Of a stretch of DNA of 64,000 nt, positions 8,621 through 17,331 are shown piece by piece. The DNA is taken from positions 29,681 through 93,680 of the forward strand of contig WJYK01000018.1 of assembly GCA_009668225.1 (NCBI GenBank). The letters run 5' to 3'. The translations under genes were made by a program, and so were the position numbers. Within the stretch, counting starts at the first letter, position 1. Each line of letters begins with the position of its first letter. The notes below the pieces were generated by a model. The model searched no databases, was not told where the DNA came from, and saw only the letters and a program-made list of their open reading frames with translations. Source of the stretch: Enterobacteriaceae bacterium RIT693. GTDB lineage: Bacteria; Pseudomonadota; Gammaproteobacteria; Enterobacterales; Enterobacteriaceae.

Positions 8621-9862
8621 ATGCAGGAATTGATATCCGCCCTCGAGCAATACGGTATTCAACCCAACCACACCACTTCCCTGATCGTCATTTTCGGCAT
8701 CATTTTTCTGACCGCGCTGGTGGTGCATTTTATTCTGCACGGCATCGTGCTGCGGGCCTTTGAGAAGCGCGCGCAGTCCAGCGCCAGCCTCTCGCTGCAG
8801 ATAATCACCCAGAACAAGCTGTTCCACCGGCTGGCGTTTCTACTGCAGGGCATCATCGTTAACGTTCAGGCTGTGTTATGGCTGCAAAAAGGCAGCGACG
8901 CGGCGACCATTCTGACCACCTGCGCCCAGCTGTGGGTCATGCTCTACGCGCTTATGTCCTTCTTCTCGCTGCTGGACGTGATTTTCGGCCTGTCGGGTAA
9001 ATTCTCTTTCGCCTCCCAGCTGCCGCTGAAAGGCATTTTCCAGGGCGTAAAGCTGCTGGCCGCGATTGTCGTCGGCATCATGATGGTGTCGCTGCTTATC
9101 GGGAAGTCCCCGGCAATATTGATAAGCGGCCTCGGCGCGATGGCCGCCGTGCTGATGTTGGTGTTTAAAGATCCGATTCTTGGCCTGGTTGCAGGGATCC
9201 AGCTCTCCGCCAACAGCATGCTGAAGATGGGCGACTGGCTGGAAATGCCGAAATACGGCGCGGATGGCGCGGTGATCGACATCGGCCTGACAACGGTGAA
9301 AGTCCGCAACTGGGACAACACCATTACCACCATCCCAACCTACGCCCTGGTGTCTGACGCCTTTAAAAACTGGAGCGGGATGTCGGCCTCCGGCGGACGA
9401 CGCATTAAGCGCAGCGTGAATATCGACACCACCAGCATTCGTTTTCTGTCGCAGGACGAGCAAGAGAAGCTACTTAAGGCGAAGCTGCTGCAGCCGTATA
9501 TGACGGAGCGCGGGAAAGAGATCAGCGAATACAACCAGCAGCACGCCGACGACTCGGTGCTGAGCCAGCGCAAAATGACCAACGTCGGCACCTTCCGGGC
9601 TTATCTGAATGAGTACCTGCGTAGCCACCCGCGTATTCGCAAAGACATGACGCTGATGGTGCGCCAGCTTGCCCCCGAAAGCGAAGGGCTGCCGGTGGAG
9701 ATTTATGCCTTCACCAACACCGTGGTGTGGGCGGAGTATGAAAGCATTCAGGCCGACATCTTCGACCATATTTTTGCCGTAGTGGACGAGTTTGGGCTAC
9801 GTATTCACCAGACGCCAACCGGCAACGATATGCGTGCCATTGCCGGGGCTTTTGAGCGCTAA
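8621..9862 (+). CDS. ybdG: YbdG-type MscS-family mechanosensitive channel
   Basis: 413-residue inner-membrane protein, very similar to E. coli YbdG (415 residues), the miniconductance-type MscM component active in osmotic downshock. Five hydrophobic segments occupy about residues 20-180; the pore-lining TM helix and beta domain are recognisable from [19 protein letters not shown] and [20 protein letters not shown], ahead of the YbdG-specific C-terminal extension ([15 protein letters not shown], to ..GAFER). AAGGAG precedes the ATG by 8 bases. Its stop codon overlaps the stop of the convergent yeeO. Confidence 0.93.
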   Translation: MQELISALEQYGIQPNHTTSLIVIFGIIFLTALVVHFILHGIVLRAFEKRAQSSASLSLQIITQNKLFHRLAFLLQGIIVNVQAVLWLQKGSDAATILTTCAQLWVMLYALMSFFSLLDVIFGLSGKFSFASQLPLKGIFQGVKLLAAIVVGIMMVSLLIGKSPAILISGLGAMAAVLMLVFKDPILGLVAGIQLSANSMLKMGDWLEMPKYGADGAVIDIGLTTVKVRNWDNTITTIPTYALVSDAFKNWSGMSASGGRRIKRSVNIDTTSIRFLSQDEQEKLLKAKLLQPYMTERGKEISEYNQQHADDSVLSQRKMTNVGTFRAYLNEYLRSHPRIRKDMTLMVRQLAPESEGLPVEIYAFTNTVVWAEYESIQADIFDHIFAVVDEFGLRIHQTPTGNDMRAIAGAFER

Positions 9863-11313
9863 ACGGCGCTTTCTTCCGGCACCGTAAGCGGTTCTTTCGG
9901 CGGTCGCGGGTATTTTTTCAGCCAGCGGCCGCTGACCATTCGCCAGTAGAAGCACGCCCCGCGTACGGCCCAGTCGCCGAACATTCCCAGCCAGACGCCC
10001 ACCACGCCCATCCCGAGCACAATCCCCAGCGTATAACCGGCGATAACGCGACACCCCCACATTCCCGCCATCGACACCCACATCGCGTAGCGGGCATCGC
10101 GCGCGCCCTTCAGCCCGGCCGGCAGCACCCAGGACGCGGCCCAGATAGGCATAAAGGCGGCGTTCATCCATAGCAGAACTTTGACGACTTCTTTGACATC
10201 GTCTTCGCTGGTATAGAACGAGGCAAACAGCCCGGCAAAAGGCGCGGTTCCCCAGGCAATGATCGTCAGCCCAATCGTGGCGAGCCAGAACGTGTGGCGC
10301 AGCTGGCGCTCGGCCTGGCCGATTTGCCCTTTCCCCAGCCGCCTGCCAACGATGATCGTTGACGCCGACCCCAGAGCGTTGCCCGGCAGGTTAATCAGTG
10401 AAGCCACCGAGAAGGCAATAAAGTTCCCGGCAATGACGTTGGTGCCCATCCCGGCGACGAACATCTGCGTCAGCAGCTTGCCGCCGTTGAACAGCACTGA
10501 CTCGACGCTGGCCGGAATGCCAATCCCAAGCACTTCCCACAAAATGCCCCAGTTGAGCGGCGTGAAGTAGCTTTTCAGCGAGATGCGTAGCGCCGGGTTA
10601 AAACCAATCATCAGCACGAAGATAATGCCCGCCGCACCGATGTAGCGGGAAATGGTCAGCCCCAGGCCTGCGCCGACGAAGCCCAGCCCGCTCCAGCCAA
10701 AGATGCCGTAGATAAGGATGCTGCTGATGATGATATTGAGGATATTCATGCCGCCGTTAATCAGCAGCGGGATTTTGGTATTCCCCGCCCCGCGCAGCGC
10801 GCCGCTGCCGATAAGCGCAATCGCCGCCGCCGGGTAGCTCCAGACGGTGGTTTGCAGGTAGGAAAGCGCGAGGGCTTTGACCTGCGGCGTGGCGTTCCCG
10901 GCAATCACATCAATGATGTGCGTGCCCGCCAGGTGAATGCCTGCAGCCATAATAAACGACACGATGGTCATCAGGATCAGCGACTGCCTTGCCGCCGCCC
11001 TCGCCCGCTCCGGATCGAGCCTGCCGAAGCTGAACGCCACCACCACCGTGGTGCCGAGATCGATAGCGGCGAAGAACGCCATAATCACCATGTTAAAGCT
11101 GTCGGCGAGTCCCACGCCCGCCATCGCCTCTTTCCCTAACCAGCTGACGAGGAAGGTACTGAGTACGCCCATCAGCAGCACGCAGGTGTTTTCGAGGAAG
11201 ATAGGCACCGCCAGCGGCGTTATCTCTCGCCAGAACAGCACCCGATAACTCTTACGTTTGGCGTACCACGGCGTTTTCGCCACGGTCTGGCGAAGGACTG
11301 CATGTAAGTTCAA
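9859..11313 (-). CDS. yeeO: MATE-family exporter YeeO
   Basis: 484-residue multidrug and toxic-compound extrusion transporter with about 12 membrane helices in two homologous halves ([19 protein letters not shown] at about 30; [16 protein letters not shown] at about 280). It matches E. coli YeeO, reported to export flavin nucleotides (FMN/FAD), including the shared N-terminal [20 protein letters not shown]. The start at 11313 gives the shorter form lacking the extended E. coli N-terminus. As in E. coli it lies beside a tRNA-Asn gene, here transcribed away from it. Confidence 0.9.
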   Translation of the reverse strand: MNLHAVLRQTVAKTPWYAKRKSYRVLFWREITPLAVPIFLENTCVLLMGVLSTFLVSWLGKEAMAGVGLADSFNMVIMAFFAAIDLGTTVVVAFSFGRLDPERARAAARQSLILMTIVSFIMAAGIHLAGTHIIDVIAGNATPQVKALALSYLQTTVWSYPAAAIALIGSGALRGAGNTKIPLLINGGMNILNIIISSILIYGIFGWSGLGFVGAGLGLTISRYIGAAGIIFVLMIGFNPALRISLKSYFTPLNWGILWEVLGIGIPASVESVLFNGGKLLTQMFVAGMGTNVIAGNFIAFSVASLINLPGNALGSASTIIVGRRLGKGQIGQAERQLRHTFWLATIGLTIIAWGTAPFAGLFASFYTSEDDVKEVVKVLLWMNAAFMPIWAASWVLPAGLKGARDARYAMWVSMAGMWGCRVIAGYTLGIVLGMGVVGVWLGMFGDWAVRGACFYWRMVSGRWLKKYPRPPKEPLTVPEESAV

Positions 11314-11463
11314 GAAAGGACCTGCAAGGAAAGATAAAACGGCATTTCAAATAATGGGCGACAAATCGTTATCCTGCAAAGGATTTTTTTGTCTCTGATT
11401 GCCTGAAAAGGCAACAAGATGTTGATAGTTTCCGCAAACGCGCCAGACGGTGAGATTTTGCCT

Positions 11464-11492
11464 TTGACAAGGCCGGGAGCCGCCGCTAATAT
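11464..11492 (+). promoter_or_regulatory. Promoter of tRNA-Asn
   Basis: Perfect -35 TTGACA (11464-11469), a 17-base GC-rich spacer and -10 TAATAT (11487-11492), followed by a GC-rich discriminator (TCGCCCC) typical of stringently controlled stable-RNA promoters. The tRNA begins 19 bases further on. Confidence 0.8.
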
Positions 11493-11510
11493 TCGCCCCG
11501 TTCACACGAT

Positions 11511-11586
11511 TCCTCTGTAGTTCAGTCGGTAGAACGGCGGACTGTTAATCCGTATGTCACTGGTTCGAGTCCAGTCAGAGGAGCCA
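11511..11586 (+). tRNA. tRNA-Asn (GTT)
   Basis: 76 bases beginning TCCTCTGTAGTTCAGTCGG and ending with encoded CCA. Acceptor stem TCCTCTG pairs with CAGAGGA; the anticodon GTT is at 11544-11546 in loop CTGTTAA, and the T-arm holds GGTTCGAGTCC. asn tRNAs near yeeO are known island-integration sites in enteric bacteria. Its 3' end is duplicated at 24636-24660. Confidence 0.97.
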
Positions 11587-11598
11587 TATTTGAGAAGC
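11574..11598 (+). repeat. Left copy of a 25-bp direct repeat at the tRNA-Asn 3' end (candidate attL)
   Basis: Covers the last 13 bases of the tRNA plus 12 flanking bases (GTCAGAGGAGCCATATTTGA and five more) and is identical over 25 bp to 24636-24660. Similarity continues imperfectly through the following terminator hairpin. Confidence 0.7.
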
Positions 11599-11627
11599 CC
11601 GCTTAAGGAAACTTAAGCGGGCTTTTT
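11595..11627 (+). terminator. Terminator of tRNA-Asn
   Basis: AAGCCCGCTTAAG, loop GAAA, CTTAAGCGGGCTT and a T run; 13 perfect pairs. Confidence 0.9.
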
Positions 11628-12094
11628 GCTTTTGTGGTATGGCTACGTGTGTTTTCTTTGAGCGAGGAGCGGAAGTTGGTACTACAATGTAACTAATTAA
11701 GTTGTGGTCATTCACTGCAGGTTATGGACTTCCTGATCGCTGCGCATCCTAACTCCTCAGCCCCTACTCCAGAAGATAAATTTGCTAAACTGTCTCGGTT
11801 TAAGCCAAATTAGGCTGTGTTTTCAGTTTTTGTATTTCATTAATATTAATGGAAAATAATATGATCTGCGCTTGGATTTATGGTCAAAAAAAACGCCAGC
11901 CATTAGTAAACATTATGTAGGGACTGTGGTGGTACGCTGTCCGTGGTTTTACCAGAGCAAAATATCCATCACTGGAGACATAAAGTAGGAGACTGTGACA
12001 CCTTGAGTGAACCTGAAAGCCCATGGCATCTAGGAGGGGAAGGAGTATTTCAATGAAGAGTGCCGAGAAATTTCACTCAAGGATATGATGAGTA
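11628..12094. other. Gene-free AT-rich stretch at the left end of the tRNA-linked region
   Basis: No reading frame with a credible start, and no integrase or transposase remnant that I can recognise on either strand. Composition drops sharply in GC relative to yeeO. Confidence 0.5.
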
Positions 12095-12568
12095 ATGAAC
12101 GTCACAGAGCGGATATATTGTATGGACAAGGAACCGGCTTTGAGACAATACTTGAGCTACAGCACTCTCCCATATCTGAAGAGGAACGAATTTCTCGAGA
12201 AAAAATTCTACAAAAAAGGGCGTCGCATGTTCTGGTTGGTACATATCGATGCTACGTCAGCATATTCAAATGGCTGGAATTTCCATATTTTCCTAGATTT
12301 CAAAAGTAACCTTGTGGAGCACGACTCTCATGCCTATAGGATCATGCAGTGGTATGGGCGCAGCAAGCAGTTTATCGAGAAATGGAAAAGGTCAAACGCC
12401 CACGTTTGCTTCGACTTTAAAGGCCACATTTTTTACTTGGCCAATGCGCGATTGGCGGAAAGTCTCAATGGTGGTATCTCCCTAAGTAAAGGTGAATTTG
12501 CGCTTTGTGCACTAACCCAAAACGAATTCATCGATGCAATCAAACGCCCTAATCCTGAAAGTAACTAA
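12095..12568 (+). CDS. Hypothetical protein, AT-rich region
   Basis: 157 residues with no recognised family. The ATG at 12095 has AAGGA 11 bases upstream; an in-frame ATG at 12122 (MDKEPALRQYLSY) is an alternative start. The sequence is soluble-looking, basic and aromatic-rich (RRMFWLVHIDAT, NGWNFHIFLDF, FDFKGHIFYLANARL), suggesting an alpha/beta fold of alternating strands, without signal peptide or membrane segment. A frame overlapping it at 12085-12309 is judged spurious. Codon use is AT-rich like the next genes and unlike the flanking chromosome, indicating acquired DNA. It stands alone, 152 bases ahead of the HEPN-like gene. Confidence 0.5.
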   Translation: MNVTERIYCMDKEPALRQYLSYSTLPYLKRNEFLEKKFYKKGRRMFWLVHIDATSAYSNGWNFHIFLDFKSNLVEHDSHAYRIMQWYGRSKQFIEKWKRSNAHVCFDFKGHIFYLANARLAESLNGGISLSKGEFALCALTQNEFIDAIKRPNPESN

Positions 12569-12720
12569 ATGTATTATTTTTTGTTCTTAACCACCATCCT
12601 GTATGAAAGAGACTCATTCTTTTCCCCTCTACCATATATAGGGGGAATAAAAAGATTTTATGAGCTAAATTGTAGTCTTCTGTTATAGTTGGCAAAATAT
12701 TAGAAGGAATTGATAAGATT

Positions 12721-13596
12721 ATGTGGACACTAGATGATCTACGTAAGTTAGATAAAAAATATGCCGAGGAAGGTATTCACGTTCATCAAAGACCGCTGAA
12801 TGCCGCAATTGAACTTCTTGGAGCAAGTTTCAGCCTTGGTATTTTTAGTAATCCTGAGGTTCAGCTCATCGTAGATGCTTACACTGCCATGATACCTGAA
12901 GTCGAAACAAGTTGGCCAGGTGCAGGAATAGGTCTAATTGCATCTATGGATCAAGTGAGGAAAACAACTTTTCCTATTTTATATGGGGAGAACAAGCTAG
13001 AAATCTGGGAAATAGCAGGATTTTCAAGTGATGAAAAATGGTGGGAATGGTGTAGAAAAGAACGAACAATTGCTGCAGAAGTTTCTTTTGCTATTGCTGA
13101 TATTCATGATTTCACTATGGGGTTAAATGAAGTTGAAAATTGTGCATCAGAGGCATTGACACTCTGGAAAATGTCCAGATCTAATCTAGAAGATATGGCA
13201 AATACACTACCTAATAGCTTTAGCCATGATTCAATTATCCAACCTGTCTGTATGGTAGCAGAGCTTTCCTTAAAAGCTGTTTTAGTTTGGCACGGAGTCG
13301 ATTTAAAAACCTTGAAAGGAAAGAATGGCCATAATCTTGCGTATTTGGCACAAACAGTTATGGATAAAAACCCCCATCGTGATGATGGTCAAATTAAAGC
13401 CGTGATTGATAATCTCCCCCCTTACGTAGCCAGTCGCTATAAACCGGCGGGACTTAAGCGTCTACAAGTTGTTCGGTTAGCTCTTGGAGTTCAGTTTATT
13501 GCAGCATCTAGTTTACGTCGAATCACTACGTCAGATTTAGCTTTACAAATGGAATCAGGAGGGTTTCCGGGTCCACGTCAAGCATTCACTATTTGA
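12721..13596 (+). CDS. HEPN-like domain protein
   Basis: 291 residues. The N-terminal half (to about 140) is not recognised. The C-terminal half fits a HEPN-type helical bundle: VAELSLKAVLVWHGV followed by GKNGHNLAYLAQ (the EL-K-LL and GH-L-L pattern) and YVASRYKPAG with a final helix LALGVQFIAASSL. The RNase-type R-x4-6-H motif is not evident, so an accessory or antitoxin-like role is as likely as catalysis. AAGGA lies 13 bases ahead of the ATG. It is single-gene and AT-rich, in the cargo region linked to tRNA-Asn, where defence and toxin-antitoxin genes commonly sit. The family call is inference from pattern only. Confidence 0.55.
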   Translation: MWTLDDLRKLDKKYAEEGIHVHQRPLNAAIELLGASFSLGIFSNPEVQLIVDAYTAMIPEVETSWPGAGIGLIASMDQVRKTTFPILYGENKLEIWEIAGFSSDEKWWEWCRKERTIAAEVSFAIADIHDFTMGLNEVENCASEALTLWKMSRSNLEDMANTLPNSFSHDSIIQPVCMVAELSLKAVLVWHGVDLKTLKGKNGHNLAYLAQTVMDKNPHRDDGQIKAVIDNLPPYVASRYKPAGLKRLQVVRLALGVQFIAASSLRRITTSDLALQMESGGFPGPRQAFTI

Positions 13597-14087
13597 ATGT
13601 GAACAACCAGACAATCTTCCTCACCACATGCCCTTCGGTTCACCTGAAGCCAAATCTAGCGAGCCAACCAATTAGATTGGGGGCTCGGGAAGAGTATAAG
13701 TTTTGACCCAAGCTTTGAGTTGCCTGCTATCCTATAGGAACTTCTGCCTAGAGAACGAAAAACATCTTACGTTAAGTTTTCATGTTAGGCAGCTTTGAGC
13801 GAATAACGGAAATCTGGTAAATAAAGACTGGTGCTAGATCAATCCCTTACCAACTGAAGTTGATTAATAAATGCGTTAATCTTAATATGATTTCCGTTCT
13901 CGAATCAAACCCCACACTGAAGGATAAAAATCATTTCCTCTCATTGTTAGGGATTGGTTGAAAAAATGGTTTCAACTGCTATAAATGGAAATTGGGATGT
14001 TATTTCTTGATTGGTGGCCGGAATTTTTAATCATATAACATGTAAATACTATTAGTTTAATTAATTTTGAAATCAATGGGGTTTTAA
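13597..14087. other. Intergenic stretch without recognisable gene
   Basis: AT-rich, many stop codons on both strands and no plausible start/RBS pair. The last 40 bases are very AT-rich and probably include the promoter of the 14088 gene. No RNA structure stood out. Confidence 0.4.
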
Positions 14088-14492
14088 ATGAGTGATTATC
14101 TTGTTGTCAAATTGATTAGTAAAGATATTATTTGTTTTTATGACAAGGATCAAATAAAGATAAATCATTGCTATTCAAATGTCTTTTGTATAAATGCGGA
14201 AGTTTACTCTAAATATAAGATTGACGATTGTAATAATTCCTATGTTCTTTGTTATGTAGATGGAGAGCCTCACTGCATATTAAAATATAAAGGCGTTTAT
14301 TATGATCCTACATTTCAAGTTCATGATCGTATAAAAGGTAGGAAATATGTACTTGTTAAGGAATTTGGTTATAAAGAGTTATATCAATACATGAAGGGGC
14401 ATGATGGGATTGGTTGGGAGAGTGGTGAAAAATATCACATTCCTCCTAGACTGAATGTCAAAGGAGAAATAACATGTACTGAGTGTAGTTAG
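14088..14492 (+). CDS. Small hypothetical protein with a possible Cys-His-Asp triad
   Basis: 134 residues from very AT-rich DNA. No signal peptide. Cys28 in NHCYSNVFCINAEVY, His62 in VDGEPHCILKYKG and Asp73 in VYYDPTFQ follow one another as in small papain/transglutaminase-like proteins that carry a CY-N...HAW...DPT pattern. Cys-rich overall (seven Cys, ending CTECS). ATG at 14088 is preceded by GGGG 9 bases upstream. Nothing nearby is cotranscribed. The catalytic inference rests only on motif spacing; a non-enzymatic protein is possible. Confidence 0.5.
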   Translation: MSDYLVVKLISKDIICFYDKDQIKINHCYSNVFCINAEVYSKYKIDDCNNSYVLCYVDGEPHCILKYKGVYYDPTFQVHDRIKGRKYVLVKEFGYKELYQYMKGHDGIGWESGEKYHIPPRLNVKGEITCTECS

Positions 14493-14919
14493 CCATAATA
14501 TTTTTTGATTATTACTTTTTTGAAGTTAACGCTATTGCTCTTTACCGCACCGCCGCAGACGCCCTCAGCACGATTCTGCGGCATCCGGGCCAAATATTTA
14601 TCCTGAAATTCATGCTATAAGGTCCGTTGTGAGTCAGGAGTGGAAGTCTACTAAATCCTGAAACTAGCAGGAATGGACGCAAGCCCATAAATCGCCATAT
14701 TCGCTTCCAAAGTAGCGTAATCTACTCTCTAAAAGAGAATGGTGAGGATTTCAGGTATGCTTACAAATCAACGGGGAGCAATTCTGCTTAATGGGATAAG
14801 AAATAGGGCAGAAATTTCTGCCCTAAGCTAACATCCATGAATTACTCGACTAAAAACTCGTGCTGAAGTTCTATTCGTGAACATTTGCGACAAACATTAG
14901 TCTGAATCTGGAGCAGTAA
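14493..14919. other. Intergenic stretch with a perfect 22-bp palindrome
   Basis: Contains no convincing gene. A short GC-rich patch (about 14538-14592) contrasts with the AT-rich surroundings and may be a leftover of older chromosome. At 14804-14825 the sequence reads TAGGGCAGAAA followed by its exact complement; on the minus strand it is followed by U-rich bases, so it may terminate the Mrr-type gene about 95 bases upstream. Confidence 0.45.
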
Positions 14920-16533
14920 TTAAAAGTTGGGGTTGATACGTGCAGATACCCCAGCATGCTCTTTCAAGAGGTAAAGAAGACCGCCTCCATCAATAAGTTC
15001 AATTGGTTTGTCTTCGCAGAAACGATATGCATCTTTACCATATTGACTTGTACACACCAGAATTCCTTTGTTAGCACCTTCATTCATCATTGTTCCATAA
15101 AGATCTCTAACAGAACTGACACCGACAGTGTCTTTATATCTTTTAGCCTGAATCACCACCTTACCACCTAGGATCGGACGAGTGTCAAATGCCACAGCAT
15201 CCACGCCACCGTCTTTTGTGCCTCTGGTGAGTTTCGTGTCCAGCCCCATTTGAGTGAAAAGATTTGATACTAACACCTCAAATTCTGACGGTGAAAGTTC
15301 CATAAGGTTTGGTCGTGTTTCAAGGGCTGATAAAGCATCACCTTGTTCAATAAAGCGTTTATCAACCATGTTGAATTCAATAATAGGCTTTACAGCCTGG
15401 AGTTCATCTGGTCGCCCTGAAACTTGTGCACCTAAACTTCTAAGGCATGCGCTTTTTTCGACCCTTTCCAGTTTTATTTGCATGAAATCGTCCTTGTAAG
15501 CGCGGGCAGATACTAATGTGACTTTGGTGTCATGCCCACTTGTAGGATCGATAGTTTCGATTACACCGTTAAACAGAACTGACATTAAAGCAGATGCCTT
15601 GTCAGCTTCGAAAAGCTCATGCATTGTGCGGAGTGTGATTGCGGCGATTATGTTTTGATAGAGTTCTTTTATCTCGCCAATTTTTCGCGCCTTGGCATCG
15701 ATGGCATCTCTCGTTTTGACATATCTGTATTCCAACTCACGTGGTACTACTGCAATCTCAGGTAAGTTGTATTCAATCAACAACTCCTTGCTGTCGGGTA
15801 AATAGGCCAACCTAAAGGTTTGTGGGAAGCCTTTCTCGGGATATTCAGACCGTGTCAACACCATTTCGCAATATGCTAGCACGCTGTCAGGATCGCAGTT
15901 GAGGTAGTCTTGCTCAAACTGGTCAACTTCGTCGTGCTGACTTTTTATTTCTTCGAAGTAAGCAGTTCTTCGGATCTTATAATCAGCAACTAAAGCATCA
16001 AGTTCAACTTTCTGACTTGAAAGTTTAACTGAATGATCTTCCTTGCTTTTACTGAAAGATTCTTCTGCACTCTGCAATTCTCGATAATATTTTTTCTTTA
16101 CCCATGGGAAAATAGTCTTCCATGCAGCTGGGGCGTTCACTACTTTCATCTCTGGCTCTGGGTCTGGTAAGAGATGCTTGGGTGTTTTGAAGTCTTCGAA
16201 TTTTGGGTGTTTTTTCAGTGCCGAAAAATCAATAGAATCGTCAAATTCGAGTGTATGTTCTAAAAGTGTAGAAAGCGCGGTGATATTCTCGTTCAGCTCA
16301 GCGTTTAGATCGGAAACTTCATCTTGACGCTCTTCCAAATACATGGCTTTTGCTAACTTATCAGCCTCTTTTTGCTCACGAAGTCTCTGAGCATTATCAC
16401 GTTTTATTTCACGCTCTATACGTCGAACTTCGGCAAAATGATGACGTTCTGATCTCTTACGTTCACGCTCTGCTGCTGCAACGGCTCTACCTGTAGCACG
16501 TATAAAACCTTCAAATCCTGATCTCCGTCCCAT
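14920..16533 (-). CDS. Mrr-type restriction endonuclease with long coiled-coil N-terminus
   Basis: 537 residues from the ATG at 16533, chosen because GAGG stands 7 bases upstream; the frame could begin 11 codons earlier at a TTG without a good ribosome site. Residues about 10-100 are a highly charged Lys/Arg/Glu coiled coil (AAAERERKRSERHHF, REQKEADKLAK). A second charged helical zone covers about 150-200. The last 125 residues form an Mrr-like PD-(D/E)xK nuclease domain: LSPSEFEVLVSNLF, Asp445 in DGGVDAVAFD and the QxK variant (Gln462, Lys464) in VVIQAKRY, which is typical of Mrr proteins. No methylase partner is adjacent, consistent with a type IV, modification-dependent or stand-alone defence nuclease. 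Confidence 0.8.
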   Translation of the reverse strand: MGRRSGFEGFIRATGRAVAAAERERKRSERHHFAEVRRIEREIKRDNAQRLREQKEADKLAKAMYLEERQDEVSDLNAELNENITALSTLLEHTLEFDDSIDFSALKKHPKFEDFKTPKHLLPDPEPEMKVVNAPAAWKTIFPWVKKKYYRELQSAEESFSKSKEDHSVKLSSQKVELDALVADYKIRRTAYFEEIKSQHDEVDQFEQDYLNCDPDSVLAYCEMVLTRSEYPEKGFPQTFRLAYLPDSKELLIEYNLPEIAVVPRELEYRYVKTRDAIDAKARKIGEIKELYQNIIAAITLRTMHELFEADKASALMSVLFNGVIETIDPTSGHDTKVTLVSARAYKDDFMQIKLERVEKSACLRSLGAQVSGRPDELQAVKPIIEFNMVDKRFIEQGDALSALETRPNLMELSPSEFEVLVSNLFTQMGLDTKLTRGTKDGGVDAVAFDTRPILGGKVVIQAKRYKDTVGVSSVRDLYGTMMNEGANKGILVCTSQYGKDAYRFCEDKPIELIDGGGLLYLLKEHAGVSARINPNF

Positions 16534-17058
16534 CCCAGTCCTCGCAGCCTCCAACCGAAATTTCAATGTGTAACAAGTGAAGTTGCCTCAAGCAACCGTC
16601 CTTCTAATTAACCTGGAATTAATTTACTCTGTTATCACCTAGCCAATCTATAGTATTTAGAAAAGCAGTTAGCTCATATCTTAAAATGTGCAGATTTGTT
16701 GCCTCTCAACCATTCAACGGGGAGCTCGTCATGATCATTAACTGGTCAAGTGCGGATTTATCAAGATCCGCTCCTGGCACATAACGGCCTTTCACATTTT
16801 ACTCACCCTAAATAATAAAACCTCAAAACTAAAGAGTGAAAAATTTAAATCCACCTCAATTTAACTGACTACTATTCCGTTATTCATCAGAAATAACAAC
16901 TCCCAATAAAGGTAGGCATATATTTAATGCCATCCTCCAAAATCCATTCCACACCTAATTATCCCAAAATGGGATAATTTCAAGTCCAGGTGATACTCGA
17001 ATCTGGAGAAAGCAGGTAACGGCTTTCATTGACTCACTTGAGTATCAGGATGGATGGA
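16534..17058. other. Intergenic region between the Mrr-type gene and the Nlp-like regulator
   Basis: AT-rich, no gene seen. Must contain the Mrr-type gene promoter and the divergent promoter of the Nlp-like gene. Its clearest signal is the perfect inverted repeat at 16957-16979. Confidence 0.5.
16957..16979. promoter_or_regulatory. Perfect inverted repeat, candidate operator
   Basis: Arms AATTATCCCA and TGGGATAATT separated by AAA. It lies 80-100 bases ahead of the Nlp-like DNA-binding protein, a position suited to autoregulation. No T tract follows, arguing against a terminator. Confidence 0.45.
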
Positions 17059-17292
17059 ATGAATAAGTTGAGAGAAGAAAATGACTGGCATCCGGCAGAT
17101 ATCATTGCGGCTTTGCGAAAGAAAGGAACGTCGTTGGCGGCGGTGTCTCGTAAAGCGGGGCTGGCGTCTTCTACGCTGGCAAATGTATTAACGCGGCACT
17201 GGCCTAAAGGGGAAAGGCTTATTGCCGAGGAGTTAGGCGTTGGCCCTGAGCAAATCTGGCCGTCACGCTACCGTAAGATTAAAGAGCAGTAA
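17059..17292 (+). CDS. Nlp/SfsB/Ner-family DNA-binding protein
   Basis: 77-residue winged-helix/HTH protein of the phage Ner-like family, close to E. coli SfsB (Nlp): DWHPADIIAALRKKGTSLAA, LASSTLANVL and the terminal EQIWPSRY. The ATG at 17059 is chosen because AGGA is 8 bases upstream and the N-terminal tail length resembles SfsB; ATG 17050 and TTG 17029 are in-frame alternatives. In E. coli the homologue is linked to sugar (maltose) gene expression. This copy is GC-richer than the DNA to its left and marks the return to chromosome-like composition. Confidence 0.85.
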   Translation: MNKLREENDWHPADIIAALRKKGTSLAAVSRKAGLASSTLANVLTRHWPKGERLIAEELGVGPEQIWPSRYRKIKEQ

Positions 17293-17331
17293 AACCATCG
17301 CCACCAGCAAACCGCCGGTGGCGAATACTTG

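Noticed and set aside
12085..12309. Short frame overlapping the 12095 ORF
   Set aside because: Shorter, out of frame with the longer ORF and no better ribosome site.
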